Shown here: one piece after another, positions 51,933 through 61,966 of the stretch
How the letters are laid out: every line of letters begins with the position of its first letter
How positions within the stretch are numbered: position 1 is the stretch's first letter
NCBI RefSeq assembly: GCF_002217405.1
Contig: NZ_MUHE01000048.1
Location: forward strand, 1 to 64,000
Reading direction: 5' to 3'
DNA: 64,000 bases
Origin: Flavobacterium psychrophilum DSM 3660 = ATCC 49418
Lineage (GTDB): Bacteria > Bacteroidota > Bacteroidia > Flavobacteriales > Flavobacteriaceae
The notes under the pieces: generated by a model
Told to the model about the DNA's origin: nothing
Seen by the model: only the letters and a program-made list of their open reading frames with translations
Database searches by the model: none
Made by a program: the position numbers and the translations under genes

Positions 51933-51942
51933 TATTGTTTAA

Positions 51943-52572
51943 TTATCGTATTATATCAAACACGAATCCTTTTTCTTTTAAGATTTGAATCGTTTTAGGT
52001 AAAGCATATTTTAAATTTTGAAATGCTTTTACACTATCATGAAAAACAATAATACTGCCAGAGGTTACTTTTTGGGTTGCGTTTTCTAAGCATTTTTCTT
52101 TAGATACTTTCTCGTCGAAATCGGCAGTGAGGATATCCCACATAATTATTTTGTACCCCAGTTTTCGTAATTTTTTAGATTGCGAAGGTTTTATTTTGCC
52201 GTAAGGCGGACGAAATATTTTAGATCTCAGATTTAAAAAAAGATTTTGGCACAGTTCTACATTTTGTAAATAATGAGCAGTTGTGGTTTTCCAACCATTT
52301 TTGTGATTGTAAGTGTGGTTTGCTATGCTGTGCCCGTTACTGATAACCTTATTAAAAATTTCGGGGTGTTTTTGTATGTTGTTGCCAAGACAAAAAAAAG
52401 TGGCTTTAATGTTGTTTTTTTTCAAAATTTCTAAAACCCATTCTGTTATTTCGGGTATTGGGCCATCATCGAAAGTGAGGTAAATCTTGTTCTCACTATT
52501 GGGAATATCCCAAACCTGATTACTAAATAATCGCTTGATGATTGGTGGGGTTTTTATCCAGTAGAAGTTCAT
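51943..52572 (-). CDS. Polysaccharide deacetylase (NodB-homology family)
   Basis: A 209-residue carbohydrate esterase 4 domain. Motifs: MT1 TFDDGP (about 35-40) with the catalytic-base Asp and metal Asp, MT2 HSIANHTYNH (about 79-88) with two metal His, MT3 FRPPYG (about 116-121), and later FHDS (about 177-180). Start 52572 is used because a longer frame upstream does not resemble the family or a signal peptide. No signal peptide is evident; residues 1-15 may be a weak anchor. Probably removes N-acetyl groups from peptidoglycan or an exopolysaccharide. It ends 10 nt from the convergent thioredoxin-fold gene. Confidence 0.9.
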   Translation of the reverse strand: MNFYWIKTPPIIKRLFSNQVWDIPNSENKIYLTFDDGPIPEITEWVLEILKKNNIKATFFCLGNNIQKHPEIFNKVISNGHSIANHTYNHKNGWKTTTAHYLQNVELCQNLFLNLRSKIFRPPYGKIKPSQSKKLRKLGYKIIMWDILTADFDEKVSKEKCLENATQKVTSGSIIVFHDSVKAFQNLKYALPKTIQILKEKGFVFDIIR

Positions 52573-52729
52573 TTTATTTAATTTTTTGAAAAATGTTTTC
52601 CTGCTATAAGTAGTTTGGGGTTTGTAAACCCAAAACTTTCGATTAAATATCAAAAATTAAAAGTACAAAACATACTTTAAATTAGGTCTAAAAGCCAAAA
52701 TTTATTAAAAAATTCCTGTTGTAGAAGTT

Positions 52730-53887
52730 TTAATTATTCCTTTTCAATTTTCTTATTTTTAAATGCAAAAAAACTGTTGCCAAGGAAAAGCACACCATGC
52801 CAATTATTAACATTGCCCATAGCGGATTAACTATTTTTGTGAAATCACCTTTTTCAACAAAAAGGATTCGGTATATTTTTAGGTAATGTGTAAGTGGTAT
52901 TGCGTTAGCTATATTTTGCACCCAAACAGGCATTTGGCTTAATGGCCATGTAAAACCGCTTAAAATAAAACTTGGTGTGGCTACTACCATTAATACTTCG
53001 GTAGCTTTTAATTGGTTTGGCAGTAATATACTTCCTAATATGCCAATGCAGCAAACAGAAAAAATGAATAGAAAAGTAGCTGATGCAAAAGGAAACCAAT
53101 CGGTGTGTAAGGGTAAACGATAGTAAACAGAAAAGCCATAATACAGCCATAAAATACCCATCGACATTAAAAGATATGGTATTACTTTTACAAAGATTAA
53201 TCCAAAAGGGTTGCTCATTTTTTTTACTAAATCTTTAAAGGTGTTGTTTTCAAATTCTGACGAAAAAGAAAGCGCTAACCCTAATAGTAATACCTGTTGA
53301 AATACAGTAAGTAAGACACCAGGTAACATAAAATACAGATAATTTCCGCTACGAATATTTTCTTTTATAAACGTTGTTTTAAACGGTTCATACTGCGTTT
53401 CGGCAATTTTTTGACTTAATCCCTGTTTTTTTAATCCTTCAATTTGAATTCCTGCTTTTAAAGTTGCAACACATAAGTTAATATTTGAACTGGCGAAATT
53501 TGCTGTGAGTGTGTTAGACGCATCTACAAAAACAACTAACTCTGGGTAGTGTTTTTGTAATATTTGACTTTCAAAATCTCTGGGGATAACCACTACGCAG
53601 GGTGCATCTCTTTTTAAAGCAACAGTTCTGGATTGATTGGTGTTATTTAGAACATTTACAATTTTTAAGACTTCGTTTTCAGAAAACATTTGTATAAGTT
53701 TTTGGCTCATTGCCGATTGGTCTTCATCTACCACAACAATAGGTAAATTGGTAACTTTTCCTTTTTCATACACACTGCCTACCAAAAAGCCATACATGAT
53801 AGGTGCTCCAATAAAGAGCATTCTTAAAATTTTATTGCCAAAAAACAGTTTAAATTCCCTAGCGATTAATTGTAAAATATTTTTCAT
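52730..53887 (-). CDS. ABC-2 type transporter permease
   Basis: A 385-residue inner-membrane permease. One N-terminal membrane segment (about 20-40), a long extracytoplasmic domain (about 45-175) and five further segments (about 185-375) give the YhhJ/YbhS-like ABC-2 layout; LPGVLLTVFQQVLLLG and SGFTWPLSQMPVWVQ (about 315-329) are typical. It overlaps the HlyD gene by 4 nt and is the last gene of a TolC-HlyD-permease operon. No ATP-binding subunit and no second permease lie here, so either the ATPase is encoded elsewhere or it works differently from the E. coli YbhFSRG type. Substrate unknown. Confidence 0.9.
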   Translation of the reverse strand: MKNILQLIAREFKLFFGNKILRMLFIGAPIMYGFLVGSVYEKGKVTNLPIVVVDEDQSAMSQKLIQMFSENEVLKIVNVLNNTNQSRTVALKRDAPCVVVIPRDFESQILQKHYPELVVFVDASNTLTANFASSNINLCVATLKAGIQIEGLKKQGLSQKIAETQYEPFKTTFIKENIRSGNYLYFMLPGVLLTVFQQVLLLGLALSFSSEFENNTFKDLVKKMSNPFGLIFVKVIPYLLMSMGILWLYYGFSVYYRLPLHTDWFPFASATFLFIFSVCCIGILGSILLPNQLKATEVLMVVATPSFILSGFTWPLSQMPVWVQNIANAIPLTHYLKIYRILFVEKGDFTKIVNPLWAMLIIGMVCFSLATVFLHLKIRKLKRNN

Positions 53888-54882
53888 TTTTTATTTACAG
53901 ATTGTATTGAAATTTGAACGGTACTTTTTATCAAAAGATTTTCTGTTTCTTTGGGATTTATGGGTGCTATTTTTATTTCGTAGAGGGTTTGCCCTTGTTC
54001 GAAATCTGGATAAGCAGAGGTAATGTTTGCATACGAACTAAGTGGTTTTATCCATACAACTTTTCCTGTAATGGTTTTATTTTCGTAAGGGATATGAACT
54101 TGAATCTGGCCGCCTTTTTTTACGGATGATAATTGGCTTTCGGCTATTGTAAATCTAAAAAAAGTAGTTTCATTTAAAAAACCATTCATAATAGAGTAGC
54201 CAGGTAAGGCAAGTTCGCCTTTTTTTAAAGTTATATTTTCGATCGACATTTTTTGAGGAGCTTTTATAAAACGCTCATTGGCAGCAATGTTTATTTCATC
54301 TATTCCGCCTAATGCTCTTTCTTGTTGGCCCAATGCCATTGTTTGTTGCTCTATTCTTGCTCCGTTTTGTGCCTCATCTCGTTCTGCTACTGATGCTGTA
54401 TATTGGTTTTTTGCACCTTGGTATTTTGCAAAAACTTCATCAAATTTTTGTTGTGGCACCAAGCTGTCTGAGAGCATGTTTTGCATTCTACGCATCGATT
54501 TTTCGGCAAAACTCAGCTGCTCTTTAAGACCTGCTACTTTGGCGTTAAGCTGGATGATTTGTCCTTGTGTAGCTCCTTTTTTTGCCATTTGGTATTGAGC
54601 TTCGGCCGAAAGTAGTGCTCCTTTTGCTTGGTATTTTTTGGCTTCAACTTCTGGTAATTCTAAAATAATAAGTGTATCGCCAGCTTCCACATCTTGTCCT
54701 TCTTCGGCCAAAACATTTTGAACTTTACCAGCTAGTTTACTCACTACTGATATTTGCTCTCTTTCTATTTTACCATCTAAAGTGATTGTGTTTTCATTTT
54801 TGTCTTTACAACTTATTACTAAAAAAGTAATAATTAGGGTTATATATGAGTTTTTTGAAATTAAATAAAATGTTTTTTTCAT
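53884..54882 (-). CDS. HlyD-family periplasmic adaptor protein
   Basis: A 332-residue membrane-fusion protein linking the inner-membrane permease to TolC. A signal or anchor segment (about 10-25) ends in ISCKDK, which could be a lipoprotein cysteine. The biotinyl-lipoyl half-motifs (VVSKLAGKVQNVLAEEGQDV, about 45-64), a coiled-coil hairpin (about 85-180, KAKGALL-type and EQLSFAEKSMRRM), the second lipoyl half, and a beta-barrel domain with KKGGQIQVHIPYENKTITGKV follow. It overlaps the permease by 4 nt and starts 8 nt after the TolC gene. Confidence 0.92.
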   Translation of the reverse strand: MKKTFYLISKNSYITLIITFLVISCKDKNENTITLDGKIEREQISVVSKLAGKVQNVLAEEGQDVEAGDTLIILELPEVEAKKYQAKGALLSAEAQYQMAKKGATQGQIIQLNAKVAGLKEQLSFAEKSMRRMQNMLSDSLVPQQKFDEVFAKYQGAKNQYTASVAERDEAQNGARIEQQTMALGQQERALGGIDEINIAANERFIKAPQKMSIENITLKKGELALPGYSIMNGFLNETTFFRFTIAESQLSSVKKGGQIQVHIPYENKTITGKVVWIKPLSSYANITSAYPDFEQGQTLYEIKIAPINPKETENLLIKSTVQISIQSVNKK

Positions 54883-54890
54883 TTCTCTTT

Positions 54891-56270
54891 TTAGTTTAAA
54901 ATTTTAGTGAGTAAGGTACCATTAGCTTGTAGTAAATCTAAGGCGGTTTTACGCTGTGAGTTGATGTTAATTATATGATTAAGAGAGGCTTTAAAAAAAT
55001 CATTTTCAGCTTCTAATCTTTCTGTAACACTTATAAGTCCTTCGGCGTATTGTTTGGTAGCTAGTAATTTGTTGTTGTTAGAAATGGTTACTTGTTGATG
55101 GCTTATTTTTAATTTTTCGAAGGCATTTTCATATTCTATTTTAGATTTTTGAATGAGTAGTTTTAATTTTTCATCTGTGTCTTTTGTTTTATTTTCGTTT
55201 ATTTCTTGGTCAATTTCTACAAGTTCTACTTTGTGTTTATGCTCGCCTCCAGCATAAATTGTCCATTTTGCTCCAATTCCAAATAAAATATTTGGTGCCA
55301 CCGAAAACTGATCTAGTTTTAAATGTACATCGTTCAAATTAGCAACATCTTTAAATGTGATCTTTGAATTGAATATATTCATATAAGAGATGTTGCCAAA
55401 AGCAAAAACACTTGGCAATCCAGAGTTTTTTTCTTTTTTGCGCATATAATCTAGCGCTTTACTACTATGTATTAGGGCTTTCAACTCTTTTCTGTTTTGG
55501 GTAGTTGAATCAACATCAAAAAGCACAATAGTTTCTAAGGGATATTGAATGTTTGAAATTTGAGAATTATCAATGTGCGTAAGTTGGGTTAATCGTTGAT
55601 TTAATAATTTGCGGTTGCCTACAATTTCAACTTTTTTGGCTTCCAATTCCAACAATGCCAATGCAATTTTATCTCTATCGTAAGGAATTGCTAAACCGTT
55701 GATAATTGCTTTTTTAACTTTTTCACTTTCTTTATCTAGTCTTTTTTGGGTGTCCCAAATTAATTTTTCAGCTTCTTTCAAAAGCATTAGTTGGTCAAAA
55801 GTAGTTACTACTTCTTTGGCAATAGCATCTTTATCAGCTTCAGCTAATAAATGTTGTGCTTCAGCTTTTTCTTTTAAAGCCTTTGCGGCATTAGGAATCT
55901 GATTACCACTAAAAATAATTTGTGTTGCAGAAAGGCCTACTGTACCTATATTTCCGTTTGCTGAAAATGATTGGGATCCTTCAAATAAATTTAGGCCAGT
56001 TATGGGTAAAGTAACCGTAGGAACATCAATAATTCCTCTTTGATAAAAATGGCTTAATACTGCATTGGCAGAAATTTCGGGTTTTAGTTTAGCAAGAACG
56101 CTTTCGGCATTTATTTCTGTTTTATGGGCTTCTAATTGCTTGTTTGTAATCTCATAGCTGGTATTTAAAGCGTTTTGTATCGGTACTTTTAATTCATTTG
56201 AAATAATGCTTTGGGCAAAAGCACTACTTTGAGATAAATAAAACACTAAAACGAATAGGTATGTTTTCAT
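54891..56270 (-). CDS. TolC-family outer membrane efflux protein
   Basis: A 459-residue exported protein (signal MKTYLFVLVFYLSQSSAFAQ) with two repeated OEP domains made of long helices and short strands: ALNTSYEITNKQLEAHKTEINA (from about 33), VGLSATQIIFSGNQIPNAAK (about 130) and in the second half GAKWTIYAGGEHKHKVELVEI (about 330). First gene of the export operon; it provides the outer membrane channel for the HlyD/ABC-2 pair downstream. Complete and full length. Confidence 0.92.
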   Translation of the reverse strand: MKTYLFVLVFYLSQSSAFAQSIISNELKVPIQNALNTSYEITNKQLEAHKTEINAESVLAKLKPEISANAVLSHFYQRGIIDVPTVTLPITGLNLFEGSQSFSANGNIGTVGLSATQIIFSGNQIPNAAKALKEKAEAQHLLAEADKDAIAKEVVTTFDQLMLLKEAEKLIWDTQKRLDKESEKVKKAIINGLAIPYDRDKIALALLELEAKKVEIVGNRKLLNQRLTQLTHIDNSQISNIQYPLETIVLFDVDSTTQNRKELKALIHSSKALDYMRKKEKNSGLPSVFAFGNISYMNIFNSKITFKDVANLNDVHLKLDQFSVAPNILFGIGAKWTIYAGGEHKHKVELVEIDQEINENKTKDTDEKLKLLIQKSKIEYENAFEKLKISHQQVTISNNNKLLATKQYAEGLISVTERLEAENDFFKASLNHIININSQRKTALDLLQANGTLLTKILN

Positions 56271-56370
56271 TTTTTGTATATTTTTTTTGTAAATATAAGC
56301 AAAGTATTAGTTGTTTGTATTGTTGATTTCTGCTAACAGTTAAATTATTGTTGTTGCTACAATCACAAAA

Positions 56371-56406
56371 AAAAGGCAGTTATTTTTTTACAATAACTGC
56401 CTTTTT
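56371..56406 (-). terminator. Terminator of the DUF2723 gene
   Basis: A 13-bp stem AAAGGCAGTTATT/AATAACTGCCTTT with a 7-nt loop and flanking A and T runs, just after the DUF2723 stop. Confidence 0.88.
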
Positions 56407-56413
56407 ATAATTC

Positions 56414-59400
56414 TTATTCCATATCTCTACCAAAACGATCGAAGCGTTTGTTGTAGCTATTAAAAACCTCTTTTTCTGTATTGTAAAAATTAGTGTCTTT
56501 GTTGTTTTTCATGATTTCTAACAAACCTCTGTATCTTTCTATGTTGGTTATAATATCGATAGCGTTTGTGTTTTGTTCGCTGGCTTTTGTTCGGCTAAAA
56601 TATTTTAGCTCGTCTTGGTATTTTGCTTCTAATTGCTTGAGCAAAGTACGTGCTTTTTGTGTTTCGCCTAGTTTGTAATAGCCATCGGCAAAAGGATCGA
56701 CCATGCTGTAAAACTCATAATAATCTAATGGTAGTTTGGTTAGTGCTAATTCGATTATTTTTTTGGCTTTGTCTTTTTGTCCTTCGGCAATGAGCTGGTT
56801 CATTAGCCTTGTTAAATGGGTGCGGTACGAAATGCTGTTTTTTCTGGTTTCTGGATCGTGGTATATTTTTGTGCTTTCGCTATTACCCCAGTCTAGTTTC
56901 ATCATGATGTCGTACATTTTATCGGTATCGATACTTCCCATATCAAAACCTGATGCTTCTTTGTCTATTGGCGTTTTTACAGGAACTAGTTTGTACACCA
57001 TGCCGTTTAGCTGCAAATAATCTTTCATCCAGATGTAATCATCATCTGCAAAAGCGCCTGGTGAGAAATAAATAGGGCGTTTCCAGTTGTTGTTTCTCAC
57101 AATATCTAACATCATGAGTCGGTTTTTGTATAAAGCATCGCCTTTTATATCAACATCAATATAAGGAACAATCGAGTCATTATATTTTGGACTAACAATT
57201 TTGTTTGTTATCACGTTGTTTTTGTTTACAGGAATTCTGATTTTATTGCTTGGGTAAAACTGAATTTTCTGACCATTTTTCATCTCGATGAGTGTTCTTG
57301 GGTCGTCGCTAGAAACAAAATCGAAAAATTCTTTTACATCGAGTCTTTCTTCTGTTTTTTGATCAAAAACTAAATAATCTCGTTTGCCGTCAACGTAATC
57401 TTTGTGTGAAAACGAAATAGGCACGGGTTCAGATTCGTAAGCTTTGGCTTTCATTTGGTCTATATACCAGTCGGTCATTAATAAACTGGTGTTTACAATG
57501 CGAACATCGGTTCTGTATCCTTCAATTTCTTGTAAGTACCAAATAGGAAAAGTGTCATTGTCGCCAATGGTAAATAAAATGGCGTTTTTGTCGCAAGAGT
57601 CTAAATAAGCTCTTGCAGAGGAAACGGCGGTGTATTTTCCTGAGCGGTCATGATCGTCCCAGTTTTGAGTCGCCATAAGTATTGGTGCTGCAAAAAGGCA
57701 TGCTGTAATAACTATTGGGGCGGCAATTTTAGGTTGAATATATGATTTTAGGAAATCGAAAATGGCATATACGCCAATTCCTATCCAAATGGCGAATACA
57801 TAAAAGGAGCCTACGAGCGCATAATCTCGTTCTCTGGGTTCGAAAGGGCGTTCGTTAAGGTAAATTTTAAGGGCTATTCCGGTAAATAGAAACAGTGCTA
57901 GAACTACATAAAAACTCTTAATGTCTTTCTTTATATGAAAGAAAAACCCAATAAGTCCGATGATAAACGGTAAGAAAAAATAAGTGTTTCTGGCTTTGTT
58001 GTTTTGCCATGTTGCTGGAAGATTTTCTTGAGAACCTAATCTTATTGCATCTAACACATTGATTCCGCTTAGCCAATTTCCGTCTAAAGTGGTGTATTCT
58101 CCTTGTTTGTCGTTTTGTCTTCCCACGAAATTCCACATTAAATATCGCCAATACATATATCCAAATTGGTACTGAACCATAAATGTCAGATTGTCAATAG
58201 TTGTTGGTTTCTCTATATCAAGATATTGACCATAAGCTTTTAGGAATTTCGCATAATCTTCTACATCTAATTTTCCAGAAGCATAAGAGGTTCTAAATTG
58301 AGACACGATATCAGTTAGTTCTTTTTCTTCAGAATATTCAGGTTTTATTCTAAAAGCAAGTACGTTTGTAAATTTCATGTAGTTTTCTGCATGGTCGGTA
58401 CTCCACATTCTTGGCAAAATGGCTTTGTGGTTGTCATCGCTATTTTGACTACCATTTTTGTAATTATTTACAATAACATATTTGCCTTTTTTGTAATCAC
58501 GTTCGTAATTTGGTTTGTCGTCTGTATATGGGTTGTCTTCGTCTAATCCTGCATACGTGTCAGAGAACTGAGGGCCGTAAAACAAAGGGTTTACGCCGTA
58601 TTGTTCGCGATTATAGTAAGCTAAAACCTCACGTGCATCAGAGGGTTTGTTTTCGTTTATGGGGGTGTTTGCATTGGCACGAATAGGCAACATCATCCAA
58701 GTAGAAAAGCCTAACATGATAAATAAAACACAAAGAATTAAAGTGTTGTAGAGTGGTTTTCCTTTTTCTTGCGTATATTTTAATCCGAAATAAAACAAGG
58801 CAATAAGAAGTAAGGTAACAAATATGGTTCCTGAATCGAAAGGCAAACCTAGATTGTTTACCATAAAAACTTCGGTATCACCAAAGAAAGTCATCGTCCA
58901 AGGTAATAATAATTTGAATATAAATAGCAGAACGGCAACGACAACAATATTGGCGATAATGAAGCTTTTTATAGTAATGTTTTTGTAATTTTTAAAATAA
59001 TATAAAAATCCAATAGAAGGAATGGTTAGCAAGGCCATAAAGTGAACCCCAAAAGACAATCCGACTACTAATGAGATTATGAGTAACCATTTGTTGCCAC
59101 GCGGGGTGTGCATTTCTTCTTCCCAACGCAGTCCTAGCCAAAAAAGTAGTGCAATAAGTAAAGTTGCCATAGCATATACTTCTGCTTCAACAGCGTTAAA
59201 CCAGAAACTATCTGAGAAAGTAAAAGCTAAAGATCCTACAAACGAACTTCCTAAAATTACTATCGAATTGGTTTGGTTTATCTGCTTTGCCTGTTCGCCT
59301 TTTAGGCTAGGGTCGGAAAATCTAGAAACTACTTTTCTTAATATAATTGATGTTGACCAGAACATAAACAAAATGGTAAAAGCGCTCGAAAAAACCGACA

Positions 59401-59644
59401 TCATATTTACCATTAATGCCACATGCTGATTGTCTATAGCAAACATGGCGAAAAATGCGCCAATCATTTGAAATAAAGGCGCTCCTGGCGGATGACCAAC
59501 TTCTAATTTTGCTGCCGTAGCAATATATTCGCCACAATCCCAAAAACTCATCGTAGGCTCTACGGTAAGTGAATAAACAATAAGCGCGATAAAAAAGGTA
59601 AGCCAACCAAGGGCTGTATTCCATTTATTGAAATTGAAAGACAT
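56414..59644 (-). CDS. DUF2723 polytopic membrane protein (predicted glycosyltransferase, GT117-like)
   Basis: A 1076-residue inner-membrane protein. The N-terminal half has about a dozen membrane segments, with the family's first-loop signature EPTMSFWDCGEYIATAAKLEVGHPPGAPLFQMIG (positions about 29-62; its Asp and Glu resemble the catalytic first loop of GT-C enzymes). More segments at about 590-690 precede a large periplasmic region with NDTFPIWYLQEIEGYRTDVRIVN (about 730). The last 150 residues are helical and TPR-like (KAKKIIELALTKLPLDYYEF, KARTLLKQLEAKYQ). Probably a protein- or lipid-linked glycosyltransferase of the envelope; donor and acceptor unknown. Confidence 0.9.
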   Translation of the reverse strand: MSFNFNKWNTALGWLTFFIALIVYSLTVEPTMSFWDCGEYIATAAKLEVGHPPGAPLFQMIGAFFAMFAIDNQHVALMVNMMSVFSSAFTILFMFWSTSIILRKVVSRFSDPSLKGEQAKQINQTNSIVILGSSFVGSLAFTFSDSFWFNAVEAEVYAMATLLIALLFWLGLRWEEEMHTPRGNKWLLIISLVVGLSFGVHFMALLTIPSIGFLYYFKNYKNITIKSFIIANIVVVAVLLFIFKLLLPWTMTFFGDTEVFMVNNLGLPFDSGTIFVTLLLIALFYFGLKYTQEKGKPLYNTLILCVLFIMLGFSTWMMLPIRANANTPINENKPSDAREVLAYYNREQYGVNPLFYGPQFSDTYAGLDEDNPYTDDKPNYERDYKKGKYVIVNNYKNGSQNSDDNHKAILPRMWSTDHAENYMKFTNVLAFRIKPEYSEEKELTDIVSQFRTSYASGKLDVEDYAKFLKAYGQYLDIEKPTTIDNLTFMVQYQFGYMYWRYLMWNFVGRQNDKQGEYTTLDGNWLSGINVLDAIRLGSQENLPATWQNNKARNTYFFLPFIIGLIGFFFHIKKDIKSFYVVLALFLFTGIALKIYLNERPFEPRERDYALVGSFYVFAIWIGIGVYAIFDFLKSYIQPKIAAPIVITACLFAAPILMATQNWDDHDRSGKYTAVSSARAYLDSCDKNAILFTIGDNDTFPIWYLQEIEGYRTDVRIVNTSLLMTDWYIDQMKAKAYESEPVPISFSHKDYVDGKRDYLVFDQKTEERLDVKEFFDFVSSDDPRTLIEMKNGQKIQFYPSNKIRIPVNKNNVITNKIVSPKYNDSIVPYIDVDIKGDALYKNRLMMLDIVRNNNWKRPIYFSPGAFADDDYIWMKDYLQLNGMVYKLVPVKTPIDKEASGFDMGSIDTDKMYDIMMKLDWGNSESTKIYHDPETRKNSISYRTHLTRLMNQLIAEGQKDKAKKIIELALTKLPLDYYEFYSMVDPFADGYYKLGETQKARTLLKQLEAKYQDELKYFSRTKASEQNTNAIDIITNIERYRGLLEIMKNNKDTNFYNTEKEVFNSYNKRFDRFGRDME

Positions 59645-59798
59645 AATTTTTGGTATAAATATTACCCTACAAAGAAACTATTTTTTTGTCTAAACAAAAG
59701 GTAAAAAATAAAAATTTAATTTTTTTTGATAAAACGCTTGCAGAAAACAAAAAAGATTGTAAATTTGCACTCGCAATAAGGAATTATTGTAAGGTTAC

Positions 59799-59869
59799 TG
59801 GCCCATGGTGTAATGGTAACACAACTGTTTTTGGTGCAGTCGTTCAAGGTTCGAGTCCTTGTGGGCCAA
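59799..59869 (+). tRNA. tRNA-Gln (anticodon TTG)
   Basis: A 71-nt cloverleaf: acceptor TGGCCCA/TGGGCCA, D arm GTGTAATGGTAACAC, anticodon stem ACTGT/GCAGT with loop TTTTGGT (anticodon TTG), and T arm AAGGTTCGAGTCCTT; discriminator A, CCA not encoded. Followed directly by a terminator. Unlike tRNA-Asp it shows no integrated element. Confidence 0.96.
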
Positions 59870-59873
59870 CAAA

Positions 59874-59902
59874 AAACCCTTCATTTCTGAAGGGTTTTTT
59901 TT
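59874..59902 (+). terminator. Terminator of tRNA-Gln
   Basis: A 10-bp stem AAACCCTTCA/TGAAGGGTTT with a TTTC loop and T run; also placed to stop the convergent fbp transcript. Confidence 0.9.
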
Positions 59903-59919
59903 ATGCCAATTAGTAAATT

Positions 59920-60927
59920 TTATTTTGTGTTTTTCATAAACTCTTCTGCTTTTTCTACCATATTATAGCTTCCGCAGAAAAAAGGAACACGTTGGTGTAG
60001 TTCTGTAGGCTGAATTTCCATGATGCGATTATAACCATCAGATGCTTTTCCGCCAGCTTGTTCTGCAATAAAAGCCATAGGGCTACATTCGTAAAGTAAA
60101 CGCAATTTCCCTTTTGGTGCTTTCGAACTCGTTGGGTAGATGTATATTCCGCCTTTAATCATATTTCTATGAAAATCAGAAACTAAACTTCCAATGTATC
60201 TCGAAGTATAAGGACGATCTCCTTCTTCAGATTGGCAATATTTGATGTAATTTTTAACGCCTTGCGGAAAATGAACATAGTTTCCTTCATTCATCGAATA
60301 AATATGTCCGTCTTTCGAATATTTCATGTTGGGATGAGAAAGGTAAAAAGTACCAATAGCTGGGTTTAATGTAAATCCGTTTACACCATCTCCAGTTGTG
60401 TAAACCAGCATCGTCGAAGTACCATATATAACATAACCCGCTGCCACTTGATTAATTCCTGGTTGTAAGAAATCTTCAATAGTTACTGGGGTTCCTACTG
60501 GTGTTATTCTTCTAAAAACCGAGAAAATGGTTCCTACCGAAACATTTACATCAATATTTGAAGAACCATCAAGGGGATCCATCAAAACCACATACTTATT
60601 ATTATGGCTGTTATCTGATCCGGCAACTGTAATGAAATCGTCATTTTCTTCCGAAGCAATTCCGCAAACGATTTCACGATTTATTAGGGTTTGAATAAAA
60701 ATTTCATTAGCATAAACATCTAATTTTTGCTGATCTTCACCTTGTATGTTTTGCTCTCCTGCCGCACCAACAATATCTACCAATCCTGCCTTGTTTACCT
60801 TATAATTTACCACTTTTGCGGCCAGCCTAATCGAATTGATTATTCGGGATAATTCTCCCGAAGAATACTGAAATGATTGTTGATTTTCGATAATAAACTC
60901 GCCTAATGTTTTGTTGCGTTCTTCCAT
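59920..60927 (-). CDS. fbp: Class I fructose-1,6-bisphosphatase
   Basis: Gluconeogenic phosphatase. The 335-residue protein (start 60927, [12 protein letters not shown]; the frame extends 37 codons further but that part is not family-like) has the metal-binding GSSN site in [21 protein letters not shown] (Asp and Glu ligands about 110-135), SEENDDF before it, and the C-terminal substrate segment with [23 protein letters not shown] (about 272-294). Length and motifs are those of class I enzymes. Convergent with tRNA-Gln. Confidence 0.95.
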   Translation of the reverse strand: MEERNKTLGEFIIENQQSFQYSSGELSRIINSIRLAAKVVNYKVNKAGLVDIVGAAGEQNIQGEDQQKLDVYANEIFIQTLINREIVCGIASEENDDFITVAGSDNSHNNKYVVLMDPLDGSSNIDVNVSVGTIFSVFRRITPVGTPVTIEDFLQPGINQVAAGYVIYGTSTMLVYTTGDGVNGFTLNPAIGTFYLSHPNMKYSKDGHIYSMNEGNYVHFPQGVKNYIKYCQSEEGDRPYTSRYIGSLVSDFHRNMIKGGIYIYPTSSKAPKGKLRLLYECSPMAFIAEQAGGKASDGYNRIMEIQPTELHQRVPFFCGSYNMVEKAEEFMKNTK

Positions 60928-61097
60928 CTCTAGATTAATGTAGTTGTTTGTGCAAATATCGATTATAATTTTCGAAAACATTACTTCGACAGAAAAAAAA
61001 CAGAAGGTTTTAGTACAAATTTTTAAAGTCAGTTTCAAAATTTATAAAATCTCTATTCTACGCATAAAATATTTTTTCAAATCAAATCAGATTAGAT

Positions 61098-61105
61098 TAT
61101 ATTTG
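61098..61105 (+). promoter_or_regulatory. Promoter -7 box of the M48 protease gene
   Basis: TATATTTG, 23 nt before the ATG at 61129. Confidence 0.55.
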
Positions 61106-61128
61106 TGGTAAATAAAATTTATAAAATC

Positions 61129-61956
61129 ATGAATATAAAATCGATATTTTTAGCACTATTTATAGCTGTTTTTAGTTTTTCTAATGCCAATGCACAAATA
61201 AATTTAGGCGAAAAAGCACTGGGAGCTTTGCAAAAAGGAATAGCAGGATTTACTTTTAGCGACGAAGATGCAGCAAAATTATCTAAAGAAGCAGTAGATA
61301 AAATGGATAAGGAAAACCCAGTTGCTGGACCAAAAGACGCTTATACAATAAGATTAAATAAATTGTTTGGTAAGCATAAATCAGAAAACGGATTAGTACT
61401 TAATTATAAAGTATATAAAGTAAAAGATGTAAATGCTTTTGCTACTGCCGATGGTAGTGTTCGTGTTTTCTCGGGTCTAATGGATACTATGGATGACAAC
61501 GAAATACTAGCCGTAATAGGTCACGAAATAGGTCATGTTGCCAATCACGATTCTAGAGATGCGGTAAAAGCAGCGTATAAAAAAGAAGCTTTGTTAGAAG
61601 CGGCTAGTTCTCAGTCAGATAAAGTCGCTGCTATAACAGAAGGGCAAATAGGAAATATAGGAAAAGCCTTAATGAACAGTAGCCACAGTAGGCAACAAGA
61701 AACAGAAGCAGATACTTACTCTTACGATTTTATGAAACGCAATGGATATAATGTAAACGCTGTAGAATCAGCTTTTTCTATCCTAGCAAAAATGAGCGAA
61801 GGAACAGACTCGACCTTTATTACAAGAATGATGAGTTCGCATCCTGATGCAAAATCGAGAGCCGAAAATGCTAAAAAAAGAGCAGAAGCTGACGGATTAT
61901 ACAAGCCTTATGTAAAAAATGTTAAAGCTAAAACAACCTCTAAAAAGAAAAAATAA
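61129..61956 (+). CDS. M48-family metalloprotease, exported
   Basis: A 275-residue periplasmic zinc protease. Start 61129 exposes a signal peptide (MNIKSIFLALFIAVFSFSNANA). The catalytic domain has FATADGSVRVFSGLMDTMDD (about 105-124), HEIGHVANHDS with the zinc ligands (about 133-143), and the third ligand in the segment QQETEADTYSYDFMKRNGYN (Glu about 191). The end, SSHPDAKSRAENAKKRA, is the usual M48 finish. Related to E. coli LoiP/YcaL; probably part of envelope quality control. The GNAT gene follows after 10 nt. Confidence 0.92.
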   Translation: MNIKSIFLALFIAVFSFSNANAQINLGEKALGALQKGIAGFTFSDEDAAKLSKEAVDKMDKENPVAGPKDAYTIRLNKLFGKHKSENGLVLNYKVYKVKDVNAFATADGSVRVFSGLMDTMDDNEILAVIGHEIGHVANHDSRDAVKAAYKKEALLEAASSQSDKVAAITEGQIGNIGKALMNSSHSRQQETEADTYSYDFMKRNGYNVNAVESAFSILAKMSEGTDSTFITRMMSSHPDAKSRAENAKKRAEADGLYKPYVKNVKAKTTSKKKK

Positions 61957-61966
61957 TGCTTTTAGT

